From NCBI GenBank assembly GCA_947642555.1, contig CANRSX010000004.1, positions 62,001-126,000 of the forward strand: 64,000 nucleotides of DNA, in the 5' to 3' direction. This stretch comes from an uncultured Roseburia sp. (GTDB lineage: Bacteria > Bacillota > Clostridia > Lachnospirales > Lachnospiraceae). Shown piece by piece: positions 24,013 to 33,920 of the stretch (within the stretch, counting starts at the first letter, position 1; each line of letters starts with the position of its first letter). A model generated the notes under the pieces. It did not search any database. It was not told the DNA's origin and was given only the letters and a program-made list of their open reading frames with translations. The position numbers were made by a program, and so were the translations under genes.

Positions 24013-25698
24013 ATGGCAAGGCAAAAAAACAGAGGGTATCAGCAGATTTTACCCTCTACCTATACGGCCTGGCGCTGGAAAATGGGCGGCTATATCCGGC
24101 TATCCCGCGAGGATTTACAGAAAATCAACCGGGGACTTGACGATAGCAACAGCGTGAAAAATCAGCGTGACATACTCAACGATTTTCACTTCAACCATGC
24201 GGAAGAATTTGAAAGCTACACCGAGTATGTGGATGACGGCCACACGGGAACCGATACGGAGCGCGAAAGTTTCCAGCGGCTTTTGGGGGATGTGATGAAC
24301 GGGAAAATTACCTGCGTTGTGGTGAAAGACCTCTCCCGTTTTGCCCGGAATTACAGTGACGCTGGCAGTCTGATTGATAACCTTTTTGTGCAAATGGGCG
24401 TCCGCTTTATCAGCTTGGCCGAGGGTGTGGACAGCTACCTAAACCCGGATAGCGTGAACAGCATCATCGTTCCGATAACAAACGTGATGAACGACCAGTA
24501 TTGTTATCAGACCTCAAAGAAAATCCGGCAGGTTTTCGATTACAAGCGGCGCAACGGCCAGTACATCGGCTCTTTCGCCCCCTATGGCTATATCAAAGAC
24601 CCAAAGGACAAGCACCAGCTTATTGTGGATGCGGATGCGGCTGAAATCGTCAAGCGCGTGTATTCCATGCTCCTGCAAGGCTCGTCTAAAAGGGCCATCG
24701 CGCTGTATCTGAACGAACACGGCATACCCAGCCCCACGGCCTACCGCCGGAAAAAGGGCCTGCCCGTTTCCTCGGCTGTGGCGGACGACCCCATGTGGGG
24801 GGCCCGGATGATACATGAAATCCTCACCAACCCCATTTATACCGGGGATTTGGTACAGGGCCGCCGCCGGGTGAAAAGCTACAAGGTACACCAGATTGAG
24901 GCTGTGCCGGAGGAAGAATGGGTGCGCGTTCCCGATACTCACGAGGCCATCATCACCCACGAAACCTTTGACAAGGTGCAGGCCCTGCTGGTACGCGATA
25001 CCCGGACATCCCCCAAAGGGCGGGAGGTTCACCTGTTCAGCGGTTTTCTGAAATGTGCGGACTGCGGGAAATCCATCACCCGCAGCCAGAGCGGGAAAAA
25101 TATCTATTACGCCTGCTCCACTTACAAGAACCGCTCCCGGACGGCCTGCTCCATGCACTCTATCAAGCACAACCGTCTGGAGGCCGCCGTTCTGTTCGCT
25201 ATCCAGTATCAAGTGAACACCGCCGTTTCCTACTCGGAATTGATAGCCCGTATCAACTCGGCCCCGCTGAAAAAAAGTCAATCCCACCGCCTTAACGACC
25301 AGATAGCCGCAAAGGAAAAGGAATTGACCCGGATAACCCGCTACAAGCAGTCACTGTATCAAGATTGGAAAGACGGGGAAATCACCCAGCAGGAATACCG
25401 GGATATGAAAGCCGATTATGAACGGCAGGCCGCCGAGCTTGCGGATGTGCTGGCCCGGCTGAACGCGGAACGGGCGGAGCTGGCAAACGGCGTTGACAAG
25501 GAACACCCCGCGCTGGTAGCCTTTGCAAAGTATCAAAGCATCGAAACGCTGACCCGTGAAATCCTCACGGACTTGGTAGACCATATCAAGGTTTACGAAA
25601 ACGGCAATATCAGCGTTCATTTCAAGTTCGCGGACGAGTTCCGCAAGATTGCCGAGTACATTGAAATCAACACCACCGATACCGCCGAGGCGGGCTGA
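24013..25698 (+). CDS. Large serine recombinase (TnpX/TndX-like)
   Basis: 561 residues. The resolvase domain carries the catalytic Ser31 in GGYIRLSRED, then VDDGHTGTDTERESFQRLL and VVKDLSRFARNY. The recombinase domain follows (GSFAPYGYIKDPKDKHQLIV, ILTNPIYTGDLVQGRR). A zinc ribbon is visible (CADCGKSITRS, later YYACSTYKNRSRTACS). A Lys/Glu-rich coiled coil lies near 415-480. Such enzymes excise and insert elements between short shared cores without topoisomerase-like partners. The gene ends 50 bases from the right end, so promoter and gene move with the element. All catalytic parts look intact. Confidence 0.95.
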   Translation: MARQKNRGYQQILPSTYTAWRWKMGGYIRLSREDLQKINRGLDDSNSVKNQRDILNDFHFNHAEEFESYTEYVDDGHTGTDTERESFQRLLGDVMNGKITCVVVKDLSRFARNYSDAGSLIDNLFVQMGVRFISLAEGVDSYLNPDSVNSIIVPITNVMNDQYCYQTSKKIRQVFDYKRRNGQYIGSFAPYGYIKDPKDKHQLIVDADAAEIVKRVYSMLLQGSSKRAIALYLNEHGIPSPTAYRRKKGLPVSSAVADDPMWGARMIHEILTNPIYTGDLVQGRRRVKSYKVHQIEAVPEEEWVRVPDTHEAIITHETFDKVQALLVRDTRTSPKGREVHLFSGFLKCADCGKSITRSQSGKNIYYACSTYKNRSRTACSMHSIKHNRLEAAVLFAIQYQVNTAVSYSELIARINSAPLKKSQSHRLNDQIAAKEKELTRITRYKQSLYQDWKDGEITQQEYRDMKADYERQAAELADVLARLNAERAELANGVDKEHPALVAFAKYQSIETLTREILTDLVDHIKVYENGNISVHFKFADEFRKIAEYIEINTTDTAEAG

Positions 25699-25748
25699 CC
25701 CCCGCCAAAAGCAAAAAACCTTTTGGCAGTGTGTTTTCCTAATAGGAG

Positions 25749-26203
25749 TTAATCATATCCATTTTCATATCTTCCGCACGGGACGGAACGTCGACGATCA
25801 CGCCTTCATTTTTATACACAATATAGTAATACGGGGGATATGCCGGGGAGGTAATGATGCACTCGTCGCCCGGTCTGATGAATGCCTCCCCCGCGAATGC
25901 CAGCGCGTTCGCCGCCCCGCATGTGATCATAATATTGTCAGGAAGCAGGTCATGTTTCTTCGCAATCTTGTCTTTTAAGACATTGTCGCGGGTGGAATCC
26001 GGATACAGATACCCGTCCTTTAAGGCTTCTGCCATGGCCTTAAGCGCCTTCGGCGACACCCCGTAGGGATTCTCATTGGACGCAAGCTTATAAACCTCGT
26101 CCAGCCCGTACTCTTCCTTTGCCGCCTTCATGGAAATCCCGACCGGGATCACCGTGGACGGCGCTTTTTTTAACGCATAATCCTTTGCCAGATGTTCAAA
26201 CAT
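25749..26203 (-). pseudogene. hisC: HisC-type aminotransferase, 5' part (split by the mobile element)
   Basis: Encodes the first 151 codons: VYKLASNENPYGVSPKAL, LYPDSTRDNVLKDKIAKKH, the PLP-phosphate contacts in MITCGAANALAF and SPAYPPYYYIVY. The frame then runs into the element and stops at 25739. The AAAGGAGAG site and consensus promoter upstream are intact, so a truncated, inactive protein is probably still made. It rejoins exactly in frame with 19279-19942 on excision. Confidence 0.9.
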
Positions 26204-26246
26204 ACTCTTCTCTCCTTTGCAGTATCATAAGTCTTCTGATATCTGG

Positions 26247-26275
26247 ATTTTAGCACCCTGATTTCCGTTTGTCAA
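26247..26275 (-). promoter_or_regulatory. Promoter of the hisC operon
   Basis: On the minus strand TTGACA (26275-26270) and TAAAAT (26252-26247) are separated by 17 bases, about 45 bases before the hisC ATG. It would drive hisC, the ADC-family gene and gdhA in the uninterrupted operon. Confidence 0.85.
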
Positions 26276-26289
26276 TTTCTTTTTGTCAT

Positions 26290-26368
26290 AATATTGTCAT
26301 TAAGCTTTAAAAATATTGTCATTAATGATCTTAAATCTATTGACAAACCTGTCAGATATGGATATAGT
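26290..26368 (+). promoter_or_regulatory. Promoter with direct repeats for the isocitrate-lyase-family gene
   Basis: TTGACA (26340-26345), 17 bases, TATAGT (26363-26368). Upstream, AATATTGTCATTAA occurs at 26290-26303 and again at 26312-26325, exactly 22 bases (two helical turns) apart. More TTGTCA words occur near 26269 and 26283. The array is a plausible operator for the DeoR repressor encoded nearby. Confidence 0.8.
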
Positions 26369-26416
26369 GATCTCATAGTCATCAAAATATCTTCAAATCG
26401 AAAGGAGAATGTTCCG

Positions 26417-27352
26417 ATGAGCATCCGAGAAAAAAGAGTATCCTTTAAAGAACTGCTGGCAAAGGAAAAGGGCGTGCTGGCTCCCTGCGTGTTCGACTCC
26501 GCCTCCGCGAGAGTCGCTTACATGGCCGGCTTCAAGGCAATCTGCTTAAGCGGCGCGGAGCTTTCTATGGCGATGGACGGCCTTCCCGATCTTGGCATCT
26601 TAAGCCTGCCGGAGCTTGAGTGGATCGTCAGCCGCATCACGGAAAACTGTCCGCTTCCGATCATTGTGGACGCGGAGGACGGTTTTGGCGGGCCGCAGAA
26701 TGTATACCGCACCTGCAAACGCCTGGCCGCTGCGGGCGCTGCCGCCATTCTGATGGAGGATGAGTCCGAGCCCGGATTTGCAAAGGGAGTGGTGGAGAAA
26801 AATATCATTCCGAAGGAAGAGTATATCGCAAAGGTACGCGCGGCCAAAGCTGCCCTTGAGGGAACCGACTGCATCTTCATCGCCCGTACCAACGTGCTGA
26901 TCAACACGGAGGAGGGCTTCGCGGACGCGATCGACCGCTGCCGCGGATCGTTAGAGGCCGGAGCGGACATGCTGCTGATCAATCAGTTAAAGACAATGGA
27001 GCAGGCGGAGCGGATCGCAAAAGAATTCCCAGATGTCTGGAAAATGTTCCCGGATATCAACCAGTCCGTGAAGCAGCCGACCATGAACGCGGCGGATCTC
27101 TACCCGCTTGGCTTTAACCTGGTGACCATGCACTTTATGATGAAGGGATCCATGGTCGGTATGTTAAACTACGCGCTGCGCGTGGCGGAAGAGCAGAACA
27201 ATATCTATCCGCGCGACGATATGCCCTACAATATCTCCGGACAGAGCGCACAGCCCTTCTACCCGGTACAGGAATGGCTTGACTTAGAGGAGAGCTTTTC
27301 GGGTATCCATAATACCTTCTGGGGTGATAAGCCCGATCTGACGAAGCGGTAA
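26417..27352 (+). CDS. Isocitrate lyase / PEP mutase superfamily enzyme
   Basis: 311 residues from the ATG at 26417, which has an AAAGGAG site. Family signatures: APCVFDSASARVAYMAGFKA, the metal-binding IIVDAEDGFGG, ILMEDES and FIARTNV. The catalytic loop of true isocitrate lyases (KKCG) is not seen. Members of this type cleave 2-methylisocitrate, oxaloacetate or dimethylmalate-like acids, or mutate phosphonates. The long C-terminal tail is typical of the lyase subgroup. It is divergent from hisC and convergent with the DeoR gene. The substrate cannot be fixed from the sequence. Confidence 0.85.
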   Translation: MSIREKRVSFKELLAKEKGVLAPCVFDSASARVAYMAGFKAICLSGAELSMAMDGLPDLGILSLPELEWIVSRITENCPLPIIVDAEDGFGGPQNVYRTCKRLAAAGAAAILMEDESEPGFAKGVVEKNIIPKEEYIAKVRAAKAALEGTDCIFIARTNVLINTEEGFADAIDRCRGSLEAGADMLLINQLKTMEQAERIAKEFPDVWKMFPDINQSVKQPTMNAADLYPLGFNLVTMHFMMKGSMVGMLNYALRVAEEQNNIYPRDDMPYNISGQSAQPFYPVQEWLDLEESFSGIHNTFWGDKPDLTKR

Positions 27353-27363
27353 GCAAAAAACAA

Positions 27364-27395
27364 AGAGCCGCGCTGGGACTTATTTTTGCGGCTCT
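27364..27395. terminator. Terminator between convergent genes
   Basis: AGAGCCGC (27364-27371) and GCGGCTCT (27388-27395) form a perfect stem, with T-rich loop and tail. It lies between the stops of the lyase-family gene and the DeoR gene. Confidence 0.75.
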
Positions 27396-27417
27396 TATAC
27401 TTCTCAATATATAAACA

Positions 27418-28221
27418 TTAATAGTAGTTTTCTTCCTGGGGGAGATCTCCTCCCTCAGGACATTCAAACAGCTTCACCTGATGCCGTTCAAAATAATCTC
27501 TCCACTCACCCGACACAACTTCATCCGTAAACAGTGTATCGATCACGTCAAAATCGCAGAGATGCGCAAACGAAACTTTGCCGAACTTGCTGTGATCCGC
27601 CAGCAGACAGGTCTGTTCCGCGCATTCGATCACCGTCTTTTTCAGATCGGCGACGCGCTCGTCCGAAACGCCGAGTCCCCTTGCCATGTCAAAGGATTTG
27701 CAGGAAAAGAAGGCGCGGTCCACCTGAAAACGGCGCAGATATTCCGCGGCTGTCGGCCCCAGAAACGCATCCTCTTTGGGATCATAGCGCCCGCCGACCG
27801 CAATCAGCTGAATCGTTTTGCTCTTTGAGAGACAGTTGATCACTGCCAGCGAATTGGTCAGCACCGTGATACTGGACTCCATCAGATCCGCGCACATGTG
27901 AAACACGGTATCGGAATTGTCCAGAAAAATCGTGTCCCCCGCCTTCATAAATTTCACAGCCCGCCTGGCGAGTCTCGTCTTCCCTTCCGAAAACACACTG
28001 TCCAGAAGCTGCTTCGACGGCAGGGCGGACGTCCGTTTTTTCAGAGTTGCTCCCCCGTAGACTTTATTTAAGAAGCCCTCCTCCGCGAGCGCGTCAAAAT
28101 CCCGTCTGGCTGTCTCCACGCTGATGTGAAACTTCTCCATCACCTCATTGATCGTGATATTCTCTTTTTCCAGCAGCATCGCACGGATCGCTTCCCGTCG
28201 CTGCACCAGCAGTAACCGCAT
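27418..28221 (-). CDS. DeoR-family transcriptional repressor
   Basis: 267 residues from the ATG at 28221 (GGGAGGG site); the frame is open a further 120 codons upstream without family similarity. N-terminal HTH: REAIRAMLLEKENITINEVMEKFHISVETARRDFDALAEEG, then KVYGGA. The C-terminal sensor domain (DTIFLDNSDTVFHM, GGRYDPKEDAFLGP, ADHSKFGK) normally binds a phosphorylated sugar. It is flanked by the lyase-family gene and the nitrilase, either of which may be its target. Confidence 0.9.
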   Translation of the reverse strand: MRLLLVQRREAIRAMLLEKENITINEVMEKFHISVETARRDFDALAEEGFLNKVYGGATLKKRTSALPSKQLLDSVFSEGKTRLARRAVKFMKAGDTIFLDNSDTVFHMCADLMESSITVLTNSLAVINCLSKSKTIQLIAVGGRYDPKEDAFLGPTAAEYLRRFQVDRAFFSCKSFDMARGLGVSDERVADLKKTVIECAEQTCLLADHSKFGKVSFAHLCDFDVIDTLFTDEVVSGEWRDYFERHQVKLFECPEGGDLPQEENYY

Positions 28222-28394
28222 CTGTTTCCCTCCCGCAGCCATCATGTAATTCAAAAGACTGCTCTTCTCCTCTGATACAGCTATTATAATCCGAACCGGG
28301 TGATAAAAACAAGCCGAAAAATGGATCGCCAGATAACGATATGTATGATATAATGAGGTGCAGTAAAAACCGGACATTCTTTCATGGAGGAAGT

Positions 28395-29279
28395 ATGAAT
28401 CATATTTTAAACATTGCCCTGCTGCAGATCGCACCCTGCGGCACGCTTTCGGAAAATCTTGAAAAGGGAATCCGCTCCTGCAGGAAAGCAAAGGAACGCG
28501 GCGCAGACATTGCCCTGTTTCCCGAAATGTGGAGCAGCGGATATCGCATTTATGACCGCCCGGTATGTGAGTGGCAGGCAGAAGCAATCCCCGTTCACAG
28601 CGAATTTATCGATACCTTTGGCCGTCTTGCAAAGGAGCTGGATATGGCGATCGGCGTCACATTGCTCGAAGCGCATGAGACCGCTCCCCGCAATACCCTT
28701 GTTTTATTCGACCGTTCCGGCAGGCAGAAACTGGTTTATGCAAAAGTACATACCTGTGACTTTGGCGCAGAGTGTGATCTGACCCCCGGCGAGGATTTTT
28801 ACGTCACCGCGCTCGATACCGCCTGCGGCGAGGTAAATGTCGGCGCCATGATCTGTTATGACAGGGAATTTCCCGAGAGCGCAAGGATCTTAATGCTCAA
28901 AGGCGCAGAGCTGATTCTGGTTCCGAATGCCTGTCCCATGGAACAAAACCGCCTCTCACAGCTTCGCGCCAGAGCGTTTGAAAACATGACGGCGATCGCA
29001 ACCTGTAATTATCCCGAATCCGTCCCCGACTGCAACGGCGCATCCAGCGTATTTGACGGGGTGGCATATCTGCCAGAGCTTGATCATTCACGGGATACCT
29101 GTATTTTGCAGGCGGACGGCCGTGAGGGAATCTATGTGGCTAAGCTTGATCTGAACCAGCTTCGCAATTACCGCAAAAAAGAGGTTCACGGCAACGCGTA
29201 CCGTCATCCGAAAAAATACGGGATGTTAACCGATACGAACATCCGGGAACCCTTTATCAGAACAGATTATCGGGAATAA
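28395..29279 (+). CDS. Carbon-nitrogen hydrolase (nitrilase superfamily amidase)
   Basis: 294 residues from the ATG at 28395 (GGAGGAAGT site). The catalytic triad is clear: Glu in ALFPEMWSSGY, Lys in VYAKVHTCDF, Cys in MICYDREFPE. It hydrolyses a C-N bond of an amide, carbamoyl or ureido compound. The substrate is not evident. It is divergent from the DeoR gene (about 170 bases between starts), which may regulate it. Confidence 0.92.
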   Translation: MNHILNIALLQIAPCGTLSENLEKGIRSCRKAKERGADIALFPEMWSSGYRIYDRPVCEWQAEAIPVHSEFIDTFGRLAKELDMAIGVTLLEAHETAPRNTLVLFDRSGRQKLVYAKVHTCDFGAECDLTPGEDFYVTALDTACGEVNVGAMICYDREFPESARILMLKGAELILVPNACPMEQNRLSQLRARAFENMTAIATCNYPESVPDCNGASSVFDGVAYLPELDHSRDTCILQADGREGIYVAKLDLNQLRNYRKKEVHGNAYRHPKKYGMLTDTNIREPFIRTDYRE

Positions 29280-29300
29280 TATACAAAACGCAGACAGCCC

Positions 29301-29552
29301 CTAATGCACCACAAATAAATACGCCGCACCCACCAGCAGAAGCAGAATAATCAGCACTCCCGGAAGCAGTACAAGGAACGCGGAGATGAGCATGGCCGGC
29401 ACATCTCCCTTTTCCAGCTCTCTCCCGCCTTCCCCGTACTGCTCCCTGTACGCCTCTTCCTTCTGCGCCTGTTTCTCATGATGATACTTTGCCGCTTTCT
29501 CCATTTTTTCCCATAACAGCACAGAAATCACGCTCCTTTTTCCGCCCGTCAC
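29301..29552 (-). CDS. Small membrane protein at the end of the opp operon
   Basis: 83 residues. The N-terminal half is a charged, helical, cytoplasmic-type segment (EKMEKAAKYHHEKQAQKEEA). The C-terminal 25 residues form a single membrane helix (ISAFLVLLPGVLIILLLLVGAAYLF). The start overlaps the OppF stop by four bases, so it is co-translated with the ATPase. I do not recognise a family. Confidence 0.7.
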   Translation of the reverse strand: MTGGKRSVISVLLWEKMEKAAKYHHEKQAQKEEAYREQYGEGGRELEKGDVPAMLISAFLVLLPGVLIILLLLVGAAYLFVVH

Positions 29553-31067
29553 CCCAGCTTATGATGACACGCCACAAAATGCCCCGGCGCCACCTCTTCC
29601 CAGTCCGGGGTGACATGCTCACAAACCTCCGTGCAGTATTTGCACCTGGTATGGAATTTGCATCCCTTCGGCGGGTTCACCGGGCTTGGGATATCGCCCT
29701 CTAAGATCTTAAGCTCCTTCTTGTTGTCCCCGATATCGGTCGTGGGGATCGCTGCCAGAAGGGCCTCCGTGTAGGGGTGATACGGATGGTCAAAGATATC
29801 CTGGGCCCCCGCAAGCTCCACCATCACCCCCAGATACATCACACCGATGCGGTCGCTGATATACTTCACGACAGACAGGTCGTGGGTGATAAATAAATAG
29901 GTCAGGTTCTGTCGTTCCTTCAGCTCCTGGAGAAGATTGATGATCTGGGACTGAATCGACACATCCAGCGCGGACACCGCCTCATCACATACTACAAATT
30001 TTGGATTTACGGCAAGGCTCCGGGCAATCCCGATTCTCTGCCTCTGCCCGCCGGAAAACTGATGCGGGAACCGGTGAAGGAAATAGGGCGCCAGCCCGCA
30101 CTCCTCCATCACGCGCAGCACCTCCTCCTGCATCCTGCCGTCATTTTTGCGGAACATCCCGTGGGCGAGCATTCCCTCGCCGATGATCTGTCCCACCGTC
30201 ATGCGCGGGTTTAAGGAGGAATAGGGATCCTGGAAGATCAGCTGCAGATCGCTTCTTAAGAGACGGATCTCATTGTAGGTGAGCCGCGCCAGATCGATCC
30301 CGTCCTCCATATGGGCCTCCGCCTCCTGAAATTCCGCGTCGGCGGCGTAGGGCTGTTTCATCGCATCGATCTGTCCGTCGATGTCGCGAAGCTTCTTTCT
30401 TAAGTCCGCCTCCGCCACTTCCCCCTTCTTCACCTTTGCCTCCGCGTCTTTCATTTTCGGCTCTAAGGACGTGGCATCCTTTCCGGCTTCCTTTTTCTCC
30501 TTTGCCTTATAGGTAAGATCCGCAAGCGCAAGAGCCGCCTTCTCCCGGTTCCCGCGCGCCTCTTTTAACTGCTTCGAGATCTCAAATCGTTTTAAAAATA
30601 TTTCCTGCACCGGCTTTAAGTCCGGCACGGTCATCAGACCGCCAACGACGCCCGCCATGTCGAGAAACGCGTCCCTGGCCTCCTTCGCGGCCTGATCCAG
30701 CTTCTCCTTCTCCTGGTACTGCTCTTTTTCGCCGAGGCCGTCATAGGTCTTCTGAAGCGCTTTCCGCTTCTTTTCCAGATCACGATACCGGCCGCGCAGC
30801 TTCTCCAGATTCTGAATCGTCTTTTTTACATAGCCCGGCGCAAATTCCTCCGCGCTTCGCCCGTAATAGATCGTGCGCCCGTCGGTCTGCCGGTAAAACT
30901 GTAAAATCGTGCGTCCCAGGGTCGATTTCCCGCAGCCGCTCTCGCCGACCAGCCCGAAAGTCTCCCCCTCGTAAATGTCCAGCATGATCCCGTCGTTGGC
31001 CTTCACATACGCGCCCTTTTTTTTCAGGGGAAACCACTGTTTTAAATTGCTGATCCGGATCAGTACA

Positions 31068-31084
<17 letters not shown>
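29549..31084 (-). CDS. oppF: Oligopeptide ABC transporter ATPase (OppF type) with long coiled-coil insert
   Basis: 511 residues against the usual 310-330. Walker A is GESGCGKSTLG at 47-57. The Q-loop LIFQDPYSSLNPRM starts only near 282, so about 185 extra residues (about 85-270) lie between them. The insert is rich in Lys, Glu, Ala and Arg with heptad-like spacing, so it is probably a coiled coil. The signature FSGGQRQRIGIARSL, Walker B KFVVCDEAVSALDVS and the C-terminal CKFHTRCKYC cluster are normal. The start overlaps oppD and has its own GGAGG site. Confidence 0.92.
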
Positions 31085-32066
<982 letters not shown>

Positions 32067-32077
32067 CGTATCGCCTC

Positions 32078-33910
32078 CTACCGTTCTCCTGATTTCGGAT
32101 CCACCGCGTCGCGCAGTCCGTCGCCGATCAGGTTGATTGCTATCGTACATATCCCGAAAATCAGCGCCGGGAACACCCATCTCCACCAGTACTGCTGAAT
32201 GACGACTGAATTATTGCAGCCTGTCAGCATATTGCCCCAGGTAGGCGTCGGCGGAATGATACCGAATCCCAGATAGGATAAGGACGACTCCGTCAGCATA
32301 CAGGTGGCAAAGGACAGCGTCACGTTGACCAGGATGACGGAGAGGATATTCGGCAGAATATGTTTGAAGACAATTGTCATTTCTTTTACCCCCATCGCCT
32401 TTGCCGCCATGACGTATTCCTGCTCCCGGACCGCCAGGATCTGCGCACGCACCAGACGCGCCAGAGACGGCCAGCTTAAAAGCCCCAGCACCACCATGAT
32501 CAGATACATGCGCTGGGTCAGCGACACGCTGGGCGGAATGATGGAGGAGAGAATCAGCGCAAACGGCAGAAACGGAATCCCGCTGATCACCTCCGCCACA
32601 CGCATCAGGAACATATCCAGCACGCCGCCGAAATAGCCGGAAAGACCGCCGATCAAAAGGCCGATCAGCATCGTGATGATCACGGATACCGCGCCTACCG
32701 TCATGGTCACGCGGCCGCCGTTTACAAGCCGCGTTAAGATATCGCGCCCCAGGTAGTCCGTGCCCAGCAGATAGCCCTTTAATCCCCAGGTGATCACTTC
32801 ACCGTCCGCCGTTACCGCATAATTCTGATAATAGCCGCTGTAAATGTCAGTCACCGGCACCTCCCCCTTTGCGAGGCTCGCCGGCACCTTTGTCTGTCCG
32901 AAATGATCGTCTCCCCAGGAGATGACCTCCCCGTTGTCGAGCAGCGCCGTATAGTGATAGCGTCCGCCATACAGACGGTCAATCTCACCCTCATATTCCG
33001 GCACATCGTCCTCGCCGTAGGAGATATTGCCCCAGAAATACAGGGATCCGTCCTCCTTTATCGCGACAAATGTATTTGCCGTGGCCGCAATATCAACGAC
33101 GCCCTCCGAGAGCTCCTCCGGAATCTGGGCATAGGCAGAGGAGACGTTGAATCCCGTGTATTTTACGCTCCCGTCGTCCATCAGACTGACATAGGCGTAA
33201 TCCGAGAGCGCGACCTTTTTGATATGGTTCTGAAATTCCTTTTTTACCTTGACGTCCGCCGTACTCTCGTTTCCCCAGAGATACAGATATCCGTCGTCGG
33301 TGAGCGCCGCGGAAAACTGGATGCTCGCGCCGATCTGCACAAAATTCTTTCCCGCGCGTGCGCGCTCCGGGATCTCCTTCTGCCCCAGCCGGCCGTTTCC
33401 CCATACATACAGCTTCCCTTTGTCGGAAAGCGCAAGGCAGTGGTCAAAGCCCGCGGCCACTTCCACAATATCCGCTTCCTTCACCTCGTCCGGGATTTCT
33501 CCCAGATCAATGGTTTCCGTGATCCGGGTATAGCCCCAGGTATAGACCTCCCCGTCCGTATCACAGCCCAGCCCGTAGGTCGTGCCCGCCGAAATGCCCG
33601 CGATCTTCCCGTTTTTCATCTCCGCCGGCACCTTTGCGAGTCCCATGGAGGGCGGCACATTCTGCTGCGTGCTGTCCGAGTAGGACAGATCCAGCGGCAG
33701 AAAGAGCGGCCCGATCAGTACCAGCAGCAGACAGGCCATAAAAATCACGACGCCGGTCATCGCGATCCGGTTGTGGAAAAACCGGCTGACGATCGAGCGC
33801 ATCGGGCTCTGTACCTGCTCCTCCTCCAAAAAGCTCAGTTCCTTCCCCGGGCCAAAGAACATGCGGCGAAACCAGACGAAAAGGCGGGAACGTTTTTTCT
33901 TTTCCATCAT
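32078..33910 (-). CDS. oppC: OppC-type peptide permease with extracellular RCC1-like propeller
   Basis: About 610 residues against the usual 300. After one membrane helix (about 47-72), residues 100-380 form RCC1-like repeats with WG turns near 125 (YTWGY), 170 (YVWGNGRLGQ), 212 (YLWGN), 293 (YFWGN), 332 (ISWGDDHFGQ) and 375 (ITWGL), plus one degenerate repeat near 251 (KYTGF). Seven repeats in all is the number in a complete RCC1 propeller. The normal OppC sequence resumes at LLGTDYLGRDILTRLVNGGR, with five more helices and the EAA loop AAKAMGVKEMTIVFKHILPN. The insert is in the TM1-TM2 loop, outside the cell. Start ATG 33910 or 33907. Confidence 0.92.
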   Translation of the reverse strand: MMEKKKRSRLFVWFRRMFFGPGKELSFLEEEQVQSPMRSIVSRFFHNRIAMTGVVIFMACLLLVLIGPLFLPLDLSYSDSTQQNVPPSMGLAKVPAEMKNGKIAGISAGTTYGLGCDTDGEVYTWGYTRITETIDLGEIPDEVKEADIVEVAAGFDHCLALSDKGKLYVWGNGRLGQKEIPERARAGKNFVQIGASIQFSAALTDDGYLYLWGNESTADVKVKKEFQNHIKKVALSDYAYVSLMDDGSVKYTGFNVSSAYAQIPEELSEGVVDIAATANTFVAIKEDGSLYFWGNISYGEDDVPEYEGEIDRLYGGRYHYTALLDNGEVISWGDDHFGQTKVPASLAKGEVPVTDIYSGYYQNYAVTADGEVITWGLKGYLLGTDYLGRDILTRLVNGGRVTMTVGAVSVIITMLIGLLIGGLSGYFGGVLDMFLMRVAEVISGIPFLPFALILSSIIPPSVSLTQRMYLIMVVLGLLSWPSLARLVRAQILAVREQEYVMAAKAMGVKEMTIVFKHILPNILSVILVNVTLSFATCMLTESSLSYLGFGIIPPTPTWGNMLTGCNNSVVIQQYWWRWVFPALIFGICTIAINLIGDGLRDAVDPKSGER

Positions 33911-33920
33911 ATCTCCTCCT

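Larger units (their letters stand above)
19947..25748. mobile_element. 5.8 kb large-serine-recombinase element inserted in hisC
   Basis: Boundaries are set by the aminotransferase gene: the left joint is TTAA then CTCTTATTAGGAA, and the right joint is TTCCTAATAGGAG then TTAA. The ends are imperfect inverted repeats (CTC[T/C]TATTAGGAA), and TTAA is shared with the target. The element holds a GC-rich structured left end, a PadR-HAAS-lipoprotein module, a DUF2975-XRE module, a small membrane protein and one large serine recombinase near the right end. No relaxase, replication or conjugation gene is visible, so any transfer would depend on another element. Six 23-bp palindromes lie inside it. Confidence 0.9.

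Noticed and set aside
24514-25287. 257-residue minus-strand frame
   Set aside because: Antisense shadow of the serine recombinase.
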